A stretch of 64,000 nucleotides of DNA from Melanopsichium pennsylvanicum (lineage: Eukaryota; Basidiomycota; Ustilaginomycetes; Ustilaginales), in the NCBI GenBank assembly GCA_900208305.1, contig OAPG01000009.1:434001-498000 (forward strand), read 5' to 3'. The notes under the pieces were generated by a model. It was not told where the DNA came from. It saw only the letters and a list, made by a program, of their open reading frames with translations, and ran no database searches. Positions within the stretch are counted from its first letter, which is position 1, and every line of letters begins with the position of its first letter. Positions 43,794 through 53,682 of the stretch are shown here, one piece after another. The position numbers were made by a program, and so were the translations under genes.

Positions 43794-45625
43794 TTTAGAC
43801 TGACGATTCGCAGGAAGACGGGGAGACTCCGATCGTGATGAGAAGTGGCTGGTTTTGAATTTTTTTGTTCATGCTTGTCGCCCTCTTTCTTCACTCGCTC
43901 GCTTCCATCTTTGCGCTATTTCGAGATAACGCGTGCAGTGAGGCGATGTGCCAGCAACCTACTCTTTACACCCTCTTTTCAATCGACAACTCTGAAATTA
44001 AAAGAGAAAATCAATCAAAGCGATGGCTTTCCGACGACATGTCCCTGATACAGCAATTCTTACTAGGATGGCACCATCCTACTCTGCAAATCTCACTCGA
44101 TGATGTACAAACGAGGTTGCGTGTTGACTTTCCGGGCTGGCGTGATGCTGCCCCTCGTCCTCCTGTGCGTCGCACAACAGTGTTTTGGGAACTGTACAAA
44201 TTCATTGCCTTTTCTGACTTTTTAATTTCAATTTTAACGTTACTCTTGCTCACCTCGCAAATTCCTCGATGAAGGTTTAGATAGAGAAAGAACCACCTCT
44301 TTTTTTTCTTTTTTTTTTTCTTTGTTTCTTTTCCTCTTTTGGTGTCGAGCTTGTCTGCCCTCTTATGCAACCGCTTTGACTGCAGTTCAACAGAGGCCAT
44401 CCATTTCCTCAGTTGATCCCGTGGTCTGGTGCACGTTAGCTCCCTGCGGCTATAGTCTCATTTCTCAGCCCAATTTCCCCATGTATCGTCTCTTCCCCTG
44501 TCCCACGCTATCATGCGACTCTATCTCTGCCTAAAATCTTTTACCTCAGATGTAATGCTCTTTGCTTGTCGGTGCTCGTTGTGTCTCGTTCAGTGTACCT
44601 GAGCGAGCTACCTACTGTCTCTCTCGCTGTACCTTTTTTCCCCTCTTCACCTTGTCCTCCGCCGGTCTGACTTGAGTAGCTTCTTTTCTCTATCTCTCTG
44701 TTGCAATTTCGCCCAATCTGACTCGTCTTGTTCATGTACTACTGTAAATGAACGCAGCTCGGCAGTGTCCTGTCAGCTTCCCCTCCGCGTTAATTTTTCT
44801 CTTTCTTACTTTTCTTGCCACTTTCTCTCTGCTATGGACTACTTCGTATCTGCGCCACTTGCTCCCTCGTGTGAATGTGCTTGTCTTTGTATCTATCTCC
44901 CTATCTCTCTGTCCAACTTCTCAAGTTATAGCGCGTCCCCAGCGCGGTTGCAGCCCGTTTGCTTAACCAGCAGCCTATACCATGTCGCGCCCCTCTCACC
45001 TGCTCATGAGAAGCCTCTCCCGCCGTCGCCGCTGTGTTCAGTGAGACCCTCCTTTCCTCAGTCCCTCGCTGTCATCACTTCTTCCCTATCACTAGCCCTC
45101 CATCCTATTCCTTCCTTGATCTTTTCTCCATCCATTTCGCACCTCTACATCAACCATTCTTCTTCGTCATATCGACATCTGGCTGCCTTCTTGTCACCAG
45201 CACAGCCTCTCGACAACTTCAAAGTGGCGCGTAAACCACCACCTCAGCTTGTCACATCGTATCATTGAGCTCTGACTTTGCTTTTGTAAACAACGTACTA
45301 CGATATTCAGCCCTGCTCCATCATTCATACTCTCATCAACTTGGCACTCGATCCTGCAGAGCTAGTAGATCATCCAGTCACATAGTCTGTACGCTTATCA
45401 TTCAAGGCGACTCATCTTCGTTCTGCACAAATCGCGCTCCATCTGTCATTACATCCATGGCGCATCTCTAGATTGTAGAAACGCTTCTGAGCATCTACAC
45501 CCACCTCCCTCATTCACACAACTTCAACTCCTTGTTGCGTCTATACCATCTCTCCTCGGCAACACAATCTTGCCTCCTAGACTTCTTCACCCTCCTTCAC
45601 TGCTCCATCTCACATTGCCCTCACA

Positions 45626-48565
45626 ATGGGCTTTATCAAAGCGGAAAATCAGACAGGCTTCGGCACAGGCCCTGTTCACATTAGCCCCAACGAGGCGCAG
45701 CCAGGCCAGTTCGCCTTTCTCCCTTATTCAAACACTGGCTTCGACAACATCCATCCCAGCGAGCTCGCCAAATCGGGCACCAGCGATGGCCGTTCCAAAG
45801 TCGCACGCGCTTGTACAGAGTGCAAGTCACGCAAAATGCGATGCGATGGTGGTCTCCCGTTCTGTGGTCGATGCATCACTCACAGCCGCACAAAGTCCTG
45901 CGCCTATGTCGACCCGCCTAAGCGTTCGCCAATCACTCGCCAGTACGTCAGCTCTTTGGAGGCTCAGCTCGAGGAAGCCAAGCAAAAGATCGCCGAGCTC
46001 CAGACTTCTGTCAAACCCACCACCGCCAAAACCGGCAAGCCCGCTGGCAAGCCAGCTCTACCCAGCGCACCTTCTCGTCGACACACCCAGCCAGTCATGC
46101 AGAACCGCTCATTGACGGGCGAAGACATGTCCCATGCTTGTGGTTTTGCCCATGTCGAGTCAGCTTCGTCGTCAAACAAACGTCCCCGCTCCTCCACCAA
46201 CGGCTTTGACTATGATGTCGCAGAGAACGCTGATGAGGAGTTTGCAGCCAAGGCCGCTGCCGATGCCAGATCGTCCAGGGAGGAAGACGCTCTAGGGGAT
46301 GGCAACTTTGTCAGCCTGACCAGCTGCAATGCCGCTCTTCAGATCGCCTCAAAATTGAGTCTGAATATGAAGGCTGGCGCAAAGGTCGACTTCTCCGCCG
46401 CTCAGGCATTCGCCAACCATGACGCCTCCAGCTCGAGTTGTGCCAAGTTTGGTGGCATCGATGTCTCCTGTGAAGCTCTTGCGGACGCCTCGGCCTCATC
46501 GTCGGTATCGCTTCAGTTGCAGCACTCGTCGGCGCTTCCCGACAATGTCGACTTTGCCACCTGGGACTCTGGGAGCCAGCGCTTCGCTGCTGACCTCCTT
46601 GAATCCTTCTTCGAGTTCCACCTGCCGTCCTACCCCATCCTTCACCCTGCCACGTTCCGTGCTCAGCTTCAGGGCACAGTCTGTCCTCCTCAGTCTGCTG
46701 CCTGGCCTATGCTTGTCAACATGGTCTTCGCTCTCGGTGCTTATGAGCGCAGAGTGTCGGCCGACGAGATGGACTTCGACACGCTCTTTTACGAGCGCGC
46801 AAAGCAGCTCTGCAACGCTGTGCTCTTTGACAAGGCCGAGATTATCTCGGTGCAGGCTCTGACTTTGATGGCCAACTACTGTCAAAAGAAAAATCATTTC
46901 TCGAGCGCATGGATGGTGCTCGGCAGCGCATTGCGCATGGCTATCTCGATGGGTCTCCACTCCGAGTCTGCGTTGCAGGCTCGTGACATGCCCGCCTTTG
47001 ACCGCGAGTTTGGTCGCCGACTGTGGTTCACCCTCTTCACCATGGAGGCCGACACGTGTGTCAGCATGGCTCGCCCCAACGCACTGCTCAGCATCAACGC
47101 TGATGTAGCGCCACCCCAGAACGTCGACGAGAACGCCATGTCGCCCACATCTGACGAGATGCCCGCCGAGGTGTCGGAAGCCACTATTAGCTCGACGCTG
47201 GCTGTCCACGCCAGGTTTGCCTCCGAGATCAGTATGCCCGTACAGGCAAGACTCATGAAGGGTCCGAATCCTTCCATTGAGGAAGTGCGCGCGTTCGATC
47301 TCAAAACCGAGGAATTCATCGACAACCTTCCTGACTACATGGATGACAGCTTCACTGGCCCACGGCCGATGTCGCTCTCGGTGGCTTCGGCACGATTTCG
47401 GTGGAGGTGTAACAACTTTCGCATGGTCATGTTCCGACCCTTCCTGCTGTCAACTGCAGTCGCGGCTGCATCCGCACGCTCTCGTGGCTCACCCCGACCA
47501 GCACTGCGCCCGGCCGTCAAGCAGGTCATCGCATTGTGCCGAAGGATGGCGAGCAACAACATTCGCTCCATCTCTACCTTCTGGGATTCGCACCCGCACA
47601 ACCAGGCCATGGCCTGGCACGCCATCTACTTTCTCACTCAGAGCGCTCTCGTGCCTTTGGTTTCGCTGTTGGACGAGCCCAACACCGAAGAAGCACGCGA
47701 ATGGGTGAGCCTGCTGCAGACCTGCATTCGACTTTTGGTCGACATGGGTCACATCACGCCCATCGGCACCAAGTGCAAGGACGCCATCGAGAACCTCGCC
47801 GGCGATCTGCTTCGCGATATGGATGACGATAGCGAGTCGATGCTCTTGTCCAAGTGGATGTCTGAAGCTCACGCCTCGGGTGCTGGTCCGACGGCAGAAG
47901 TTGATCCGCTTATGTGGTCTTCGCACCTCATCGGCATCGGTAGCAACGCTTCGGACGAGACCGGATTTGGTGGTGTGGTGGGTCACCCAACCGATCCCTC
48001 GCTCACCATGTCCCTCGACAGCGCTTCGTCGGACGGCATGTCGGTCCCGTTCGACTTTGGTCGTGGCATGGACAACTCGCCAGCCGATCACCGCTCTTCG
48101 TTTGCTGATTCGATTGACGCGTGGGCCACTGCCGCTGCGCGGCCTACCACTGCATCTCAGTGGTCTGAGAATGGCTCGTCGAGCTTGGGGGACCGTGGCG
48201 ATTTCTTGCACCGCGAGAGGATCGATCAGTGGTTCGGTCTGCAGGGATCGCAACCCGAATCGAGCCGGTCCATCTTAGGCACTTCGGAGCCAGGCTCGAG
48301 TCACGCCGCACCAATGTCGGCTCCAGGCTCAACACAGCAGCACCAGCCACATGCGGCACCTGGACTGGGATGGCAAGCGGCAGACCCTTCCAACTGGTGG
48401 AACGTGCAGTACCGCCATCAAGATGCTTCCGCATCAAACGGGTTCATGTTTAATCCACCTCATGATCATCAGCATGGTAATGGCTTCGCGCAGCATCCAC
48501 ACTTGCACCCCCATGGTGCCCACGCTCACCTACCATCAGGGCACTCGCAGCAGCACTTCTTCTGA
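45626..48565 (+). CDS. Zn2Cys6 fungal transcription factor
   Basis: A 979-residue nuclear DNA-binding regulator. The binuclear zinc cluster uses Cys63, 66, 73, 80, 83 and 92 (CTECKSRKMRCDGGLPFCGRC, written here only to its fifth Cys) with the usual spacing. It is followed by a basic linker (PPKRSPITRQ) and a coiled coil near 108-128 for dimerisation. The middle homology region (fungal-specific TF domain) covers about 330-720: SFFEFHLPSYPILHPATFRAQL, LGSALRMAISMGLHSE, and RRLWFTLFTMEADTCVSMARP, the signature helix pair of this domain. The C-terminus is Ser-, Gly- and His-rich and probably activating. The start at 45626 is the first ATG after the long leader. No intron. The target genes cannot be read from the sequence. 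Confidence 0.9.
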   Translation: MGFIKAENQTGFGTGPVHISPNEAQPGQFAFLPYSNTGFDNIHPSELAKSGTSDGRSKVARACTECKSRKMRCDGGLPFCGRCITHSRTKSCAYVDPPKRSPITRQYVSSLEAQLEEAKQKIAELQTSVKPTTAKTGKPAGKPALPSAPSRRHTQPVMQNRSLTGEDMSHACGFAHVESASSSNKRPRSSTNGFDYDVAENADEEFAAKAAADARSSREEDALGDGNFVSLTSCNAALQIASKLSLNMKAGAKVDFSAAQAFANHDASSSSCAKFGGIDVSCEALADASASSSVSLQLQHSSALPDNVDFATWDSGSQRFAADLLESFFEFHLPSYPILHPATFRAQLQGTVCPPQSAAWPMLVNMVFALGAYERRVSADEMDFDTLFYERAKQLCNAVLFDKAEIISVQALTLMANYCQKKNHFSSAWMVLGSALRMAISMGLHSESALQARDMPAFDREFGRRLWFTLFTMEADTCVSMARPNALLSINADVAPPQNVDENAMSPTSDEMPAEVSEATISSTLAVHARFASEISMPVQARLMKGPNPSIEEVRAFDLKTEEFIDNLPDYMDDSFTGPRPMSLSVASARFRWRCNNFRMVMFRPFLLSTAVAAASARSRGSPRPALRPAVKQVIALCRRMASNNIRSISTFWDSHPHNQAMAWHAIYFLTQSALVPLVSLLDEPNTEEAREWVSLLQTCIRLLVDMGHITPIGTKCKDAIENLAGDLLRDMDDDSESMLLSKWMSEAHASGAGPTAEVDPLMWSSHLIGIGSNASDETGFGGVVGHPTDPSLTMSLDSASSDGMSVPFDFGRGMDNSPADHRSSFADSIDAWATAAARPTTASQWSENGSSSLGDRGDFLHRERIDQWFGLQGSQPESSRSILGTSEPGSSHAAPMSAPGSTQQHQPHAAPGLGWQAADPSNWWNVQYRHQDASASNGFMFNPPHDHQHGNGFAQHPHLHPHGAHAHLPSGHSQQHFF

Positions 48566-49664
48566 AGATGAATTTTCGCCATCACCTCTCTTTCTAGGCC
48601 ACATATACCCGGATCTTCTTGCTTCGTCTTAAAAAAAAACCTTCATTTCAGCGGTCGTTGTTCTCGGTTTCGTGTTCTTGTTCAGAGCCGGGCCAGGTTA
48701 GCTGGCTCTTGAACCTTTGTGAGATTCTGCCTTGTATTATAGAACTTGTTGGGTTTAGTGCTTTCAGGATCAATTGACGTGATTACATATCATATACTGT
48801 ACAGTAAATAAGGTCTGCTTTGCCTGTGCTCTCAGTTCTGTCCTCTGTGGTTGCGCGGGTCTCAATTTGATCGTGATTTTAGAGAGATAAATTACAGTAC
48901 TGCTTGAGCTACAGTAGCTGAGCAGAGGAAGAGAAGCAGAGCAGAAAACGGGTGAGCCGAAAGGTGCTAAAAAGAGGCTTGCTGCACGAATGATTTCCCG
49001 AGCCGAAAGACAAGAAAAGAGGTCGGAAATTCGAGTTTATTTTATTTTATCTATTTATTTGAATTTGACATGGGCCGCACAAAAAAGGGGGGTTTGAAAG
49101 CGACACTCTTGCAGTTGAGTCCTCTCACGGCTCCTCCGGACTTGCAACTGTGCCACCAAGCCCCGCTCACTCACTTTTCTCTACTTTAAATTTACATGAT
49201 TAGATGACGCCCTTTACTCGCATTTCCGCTTTCAACCCGCGTGCATGTGTATGTATTTCTTCTGTAACTTCACTTTCGAGCTCTAACTTGCAGACATCTT
49301 TCCCACTTCTTCTGATTTGCAGGTAATGTAATGTAAATTTACTGTAATTATCAACTTAGTCAAGAAAGCAAACCCACACCCGATTGAGTCTCGTCTGATG
49401 CAATCCAATAGAACGCCACACCAGATCTCCGCAAGAGAAAGGGGTTGCTTGCATTAGTTATTATTGGATGGTACCTGCAAGCCAAGACATTCAAGGTCGC
49501 GCCTAACGTTAATTCTGTTCCACTTCGACGTTCCTTGACGGAATCGCATCACGGCGTCCTGCTGGCTCATGTTCGCCCATACCCAACTTTCATCCCTTGC
49601 TTTTCTCCATCTGACAATTCTCGTCCCCCTCCGGTCTTCCAAACACCACTTCCTCGTCGACTTC
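48566..49664. other. Intergenic region with recurrent TACTGTA motifs
   Basis: This is 1.1 kb between two plus-strand genes. It holds ATACTGTACAGTAAATA at 48794-48810, ATTACAGTACTG near 48891 and ATGTAAATTTACTGTAAT at 49331-49348. A TTTATTTTAT-type tract lies near 49038. There is no coding frame of its own; the frame open before the mannosidase ATG is discussed with that gene. Confidence 0.55.
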
Positions 49665-52600
49665 ATGGGCTTGCAAGAAAGTCTCCTTGCAAATGGACAA
49701 GAACAGGCCAACTTGTCACCCGACGTCCAACCTTCCTCCAACTCCACACCACCCCGCCAAGCCTCCCCTGCTCCATTGCAGTCTGTGTCTCGCCATCCGT
49801 TCGCAGAGGATTCATCATCAAGACATCAGCTTCCACTGATCGCCCAAACCGACCACGTTGACACCTCCGCCGTGGCGCATCGGCCGTTAGCGAACGGTCC
49901 AGCTACACAAGCAAAGCAGTCGTTCAATCCCCAATCCACTACACAACTACCGCCGACTGCTGCTGACGACACGGTATCAACAGCGTCTTTGGACCAACGC
50001 ATACACTCGAAGAGCATCAGCGAGATATCGCCGACATCGACATCATCACCCGACACTTTCCTGCATACATCTGCGTCCTCAAATGCTAGCGGTCAAGATA
50101 TCTTAGCCCCGACCTCGACGCTTCGTTTGCGCAAAGCCGCAACTTCCAACAGCACGTGCGAGATAGACCAGAAGATTGCACATATACATCACCTCGACCA
50201 CAACCAGAAATCAAAGCAGAGCAACATGTTCGGAACCACACCAACCGCATCCTACCTGCCACTCAACGCAAGGCAGGTAGGACCACCCACCTCGTCCTTT
50301 CTGGTATCATGGATCGCAAAGCACAAGGTGTTTGCCATCTTTGTGCTAGTAGCTATGATTGTATCCGTACAGGTACTCCTCGTAGGTCCCATTGTGATGG
50401 ACATGGAGCCGGTCAAAAAATTCAAATCAGAAGGCTGGCCCGCCCTCAAACCCCCGAATTGGTTTGGACCATCTTCCGAGTCGCCCGATTCTTGGTATCC
50501 CTCCTCCACCGGCGCTGATCCAGATCCAATTGCTTCAGGCAAGCCAGGAGAGCTTGGTTCCAACTCTTTCCCGCCGAGATTGAGCGAGGTGAGCCATGTC
50601 GGTACACCGCCGTCTCAAGCATCGCTCTACAAGGACACGAATCCGCATCGAGGCGAGTTGCCCACCTACCTTGATGCAGTATTGAAGCGTGATCCAATTC
50701 ATCAGCCACCTCCATGGCCGCACAAGGCCCCTTCCATCACTCCAGAGATCTGGATGACCCGCTCATGGTCTGCACGTTCTAGAACGGAAGCGAGCGATGC
50801 GGATCAACCAGATAAGCAACCTCAGGAAGCGGACTGGCGAAAGGCTCCTTGGCATGGATGGAAGCCACCTGTCGAAGAGCTCTCACAGCCCACAAAGGCT
50901 CTTCCCAAAGTGCAGTACGCCTTTCAAGATCCTACTCGTCACTCAGGACACCGCAATGACCCAGCGCGTGACGAGCTTGTCGCACTGCGACAGAAGATGG
51001 TCCGCAACGCATTCATCCACGCTTGGGAAGGTTACAAAAAGTACGCATGGGGCCATGACGAGCTCAAGCCGGTCTCAAAATCCGCACAAGATCCATTTAA
51101 TGGGTGGGGCGCTAGTATCGTCGATGCTCTCGACACTTTGCTAGTCATGGATCTGCCTAAGGAATATGACCTGGCAAGGCAACACGTTCGCGATATTGAT
51201 TTCCGTCTGATCGGTGGTGGCCGCAGCGTGTACGGTAGCGCGGATGGACGCATTCCCGTCTTCGAGACTGCCATCCGTTACCTCGGCGGGTTTATTTCCG
51301 CCTACGATCTCAGTGGTGATGTGCTGATGCGGGACCGTGCTGAAGAACTGGCACAGCTCATTCTTCCCGCATTCGATACTGTCACTGGCGTGCCCGTCGG
51401 GCGAATCAAGCTGTTGACGTCGCCCGATCAATCACAAGCGCCTCCGGTCAGCTCTGGAAGCGTCATTCTCGCCGAAGCAGGTAGTTTGCTTCTCGAATTC
51501 ACGCGCTTGTGGCAAATCACCGGAAATCGAACCTACTTCGACCGTGTTCAGCGTACGACCGACTGGCTCGATCATAACATGACCGCGGCGGGCCGTATCG
51601 AAACGCTCTTTCCTGCCATGGTCTTTCCCGAACGCAACATCTCGTACGGCACCATCTCGTTTGGCGGCATGGCTGACTCATACTACGAGTACCTCATCAA
51701 AGAGCATCAGCTGCTCGGCGGCCGTCTGTCGCAGTACAGCCGCATGTATTCGGCCGCTATCGAAGGAGCCAAGAAGTTGCTCATCTCGCGCATCGATACA
51801 GTGCCAGGCGTCAGCTTGATGACCATCGGAGAGCTGGCGAACGCTCGGTACATTGCCAAATTGGAGCACCTGACTTGCTTTAGCGGCGGTATGATGGGCC
51901 TTGGCTCCAAGATGATGGCCGAGCGAGCCGACGATATCGAGCTGGCAAAGGGCATCACGGGGACTTGCTGGTGGGCGTACAACAGCTCCACGACGGGTAT
52001 TGGTCCCGAAAACCTCATCTTCTACACCAACGATGACGTTGACCGCTTCGACACGATCAGCCTTCCCGACGGCACGTCACGACGAGGCAAGCCGCGCGGC
52101 AGTCCTATCGTCGGTGTCCGTAGCGTTCACACCAGCTACTTGAATCGGCCCGAGACGATCGAATCTGTATTCTACATGTGGAGGATCACAGGCGATTCTG
52201 AATGGCAAGAACGCGGATGGCAGATGTTCGCCTCCTGGGTCACTCACTGCATGACAGACGCAGGCTTCAGTGCCATCTATGATGTCAATCGATCGCCAGC
52301 AGACTGGTCGGACAACATGGAGAGCTTCACATTTGCCGAAACTTTCAAATACTACTACCTGCTATTCTCTCCTCCGGAACTCATCTCGCTCGACGAGTAT
52401 GTCCTCTCAACGGAAGCACATCCTTTTTTGGCCCCACAGAAAGGCACCTGGGCACGTGCAGGCAATGGAAGCAAGAAGTTCTGGGACGCAAATGCGACCG
52501 AAGATTCGCATCTCCCCTCACCTACCTCGGGCAGCTACCCGGGCGGAGAAAGGGGTCAAGTCGGAGGATTGACCAACAACCAAAAGCAGATGCTGTGGAC

Positions 52601-53147
52601 ACAATGGCAGGCCAAGAACTCGGTGCACAAGATCCGTGATCTCATCAGTGGTCTCGGTGGAGATGCGCTGAAGAACAAGCTGCGTAGCCTCGTCGAAAGG
52701 GCAGAGAAAGCTACCTCGTCAGCTTCCGCGACCACCGAAGAGGAGAACAAAGCAGCGCTCGAAGAAGCCGAAGATGCGCTGAGGTATGTCACCTCGCACA
52801 CAGGTGGGCATAGAGATGACTTTTTGCTCGCTTCTGTCGCTGGCACGTCAGTGTACGAAACCACGGATGGAACGCTCGAGGTGGAATTTGCGGAAAACAC
52901 CGATCAAGCGACACAAGAGGAGGTAATGAAGCAGCTCGAGGAGCAGTACTACACGATCGATGCCAACTCGGCTGCGTCGTTGTTGAGGTCGTTCGAGGCG
53001 GATGAGCAGGTAGACCCGAAAAAACAAGAGCAGGTAGACCCGAAAACGCAAGAGCAGGTAGATCCGAAAGCGCAAGAGCAGGTAGATCCGAAAGCGCAAG
53101 AGCAGGCGGTGCATCTGGCCAGGCTCAGGTCCAAGGGTATTCGCTAA
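49665..53147 (+). CDS. Class I alpha-1,2-mannosidase (GH47)
   Basis: Trims alpha-1,2-linked mannose from N-glycans in the ER or Golgi lumen, using calcium. From the ATG at 49665 the protein has 1160 residues and type II topology: about 215 cytosolic residues, a membrane helix near 222-244 (FAIFVLVAMIVSVQVLLVG) and a lumenal catalytic domain at about 440-950. GH47 marks are FIHAWEGYKKYAWGHDELKP, NGWGASIVDALDTL, the acid/base Glu in FETAIRYLGG, LTCFSGGMMGLG, RPETIESVFYMWR, FAETFKYYYLLF and the calcium Thr in STEAHPF. An earlier in-frame ATG (49569) would add 32 residues and break the leader, so I prefer 49665. The long N-terminal tail and a C-terminal extension of about 200 residues are unusual. 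The extension ends in a repeat EQVDPKxQ coded by a 24-bp minisatellite. No intron. Confidence 0.9.
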   Translation: MGLQESLLANGQEQANLSPDVQPSSNSTPPRQASPAPLQSVSRHPFAEDSSSRHQLPLIAQTDHVDTSAVAHRPLANGPATQAKQSFNPQSTTQLPPTAADDTVSTASLDQRIHSKSISEISPTSTSSPDTFLHTSASSNASGQDILAPTSTLRLRKAATSNSTCEIDQKIAHIHHLDHNQKSKQSNMFGTTPTASYLPLNARQVGPPTSSFLVSWIAKHKVFAIFVLVAMIVSVQVLLVGPIVMDMEPVKKFKSEGWPALKPPNWFGPSSESPDSWYPSSTGADPDPIASGKPGELGSNSFPPRLSEVSHVGTPPSQASLYKDTNPHRGELPTYLDAVLKRDPIHQPPPWPHKAPSITPEIWMTRSWSARSRTEASDADQPDKQPQEADWRKAPWHGWKPPVEELSQPTKALPKVQYAFQDPTRHSGHRNDPARDELVALRQKMVRNAFIHAWEGYKKYAWGHDELKPVSKSAQDPFNGWGASIVDALDTLLVMDLPKEYDLARQHVRDIDFRLIGGGRSVYGSADGRIPVFETAIRYLGGFISAYDLSGDVLMRDRAEELAQLILPAFDTVTGVPVGRIKLLTSPDQSQAPPVSSGSVILAEAGSLLLEFTRLWQITGNRTYFDRVQRTTDWLDHNMTAAGRIETLFPAMVFPERNISYGTISFGGMADSYYEYLIKEHQLLGGRLSQYSRMYSAAIEGAKKLLISRIDTVPGVSLMTIGELANARYIAKLEHLTCFSGGMMGLGSKMMAERADDIELAKGITGTCWWAYNSSTTGIGPENLIFYTNDDVDRFDTISLPDGTSRRGKPRGSPIVGVRSVHTSYLNRPETIESVFYMWRITGDSEWQERGWQMFASWVTHCMTDAGFSAIYDVNRSPADWSDNMESFTFAETFKYYYLLFSPPELISLDEYVLSTEAHPFLAPQKGTWARAGNGSKKFWDANATEDSHLPSPTSGSYPGGERGQVGGLTNNQKQMLWTQWQAKNSVHKIRDLISGLGGDALKNKLRSLVERAEKATSSASATTEEENKAALEEAEDALRYVTSHTGGHRDDFLLASVAGTSVYETTDGTLEVEFAENTDQATQEEVMKQLEEQYYTIDANSAASLLRSFEADEQVDPKKQEQVDPKTQEQVDPKAQEQVDPKAQEQAVHLARLRSKGIR
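53004..53099 (+). repeat. 24-bp coding minisatellite, four units
   Basis: Four tandem 24-bp units each encode EQVDPKxQ, followed by a partial fifth (EQA). The first two units and the last two share third-position differences. Confidence 0.97.
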
Positions 53148-53682
53148 GAGCCAGTGTGGGTCGCATATGCACACCAAAAGAGGATTCCTATCTTCAATCA
53201 TATGATGGGGTCTATCGTTCCCACCGATCAACTGTCTTGTGTGACTTGTTTGTGTGTTGCATCGAGACTTTATCGACGAGCTTGAGAGCATGGAACTGCG
53301 TGTGACGTGCTGTTTTGGCGTCGTGCATGTTACGAGTGCACGGTTCACAGCGGCGTGAAAATTCAGAGTGTAGACCGAACGTCCGCTACACACGCACTGT
53401 AAAGAGTTGAGAGTGTTACACAGACCCTAACTTGCTTTCCTGTCCTTGTCTTGTCGAGCTTCCATCATCATCATCATCCCACTTATACCCCAGACTTAGG
53501 CTGCAGTGTTTCTTCGAATCTCCCAACACAGCGCTGTCACTGAAACCGTACGAGTGATCACCAATCAATCATTGCTGCTGGTGCCATGTTGTGGTAGAGA
53601 CAAAAGTTGCCCCCCCCCCCGCCTTCCTTCCTTCAGCTCGGTGCTCAATTATCACTCGGGGCAGTCATTCAGCTGGTCTGCG
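53148..53682. other. Intergenic region with poly-C run
   Basis: This is 535 bp between the mannosidase stop and the TRAPPC8 start. It has a TCATCA repeat near 53465 and a run of 11 C at 53610-53620. The TRAPPC8 frame stays open upstream to a GTG at 53506, but the ATG at 53683 is the likely start. Confidence 0.6.

Larger units (their letters stand above)
43101..45625. other. Long leader-like region before the Zn2Cys6 gene
   Basis: About 2.5 kb. It contains an AGA-repeat (43183-43207), a (TG)30 microsatellite (43731-43790), T tracts near 44300 and a long CT-rich section (44500-45600) typical of smut leaders. An ORF from ATG 43871 to 44272 encodes 133 residues with hydrophobic ends. I regard it as doubtful because it has no family features and lies beside simple repeats. 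Confidence 0.5.

Noticed and set aside
43871..44272. 133-codon ORF with a hydrophobic N-terminus
   Set aside because: Could mimic a signal peptide, but the C-terminus is also hydrophobic, simple repeats and T tracts adjoin it, and nothing supports expression.
44672..45268. 198-codon frame before the Zn2Cys6 gene
   Set aside because: Ser/Leu/Cys/Pro composition is what a CT-rich leader yields in any frame; the start is internal to that tract.
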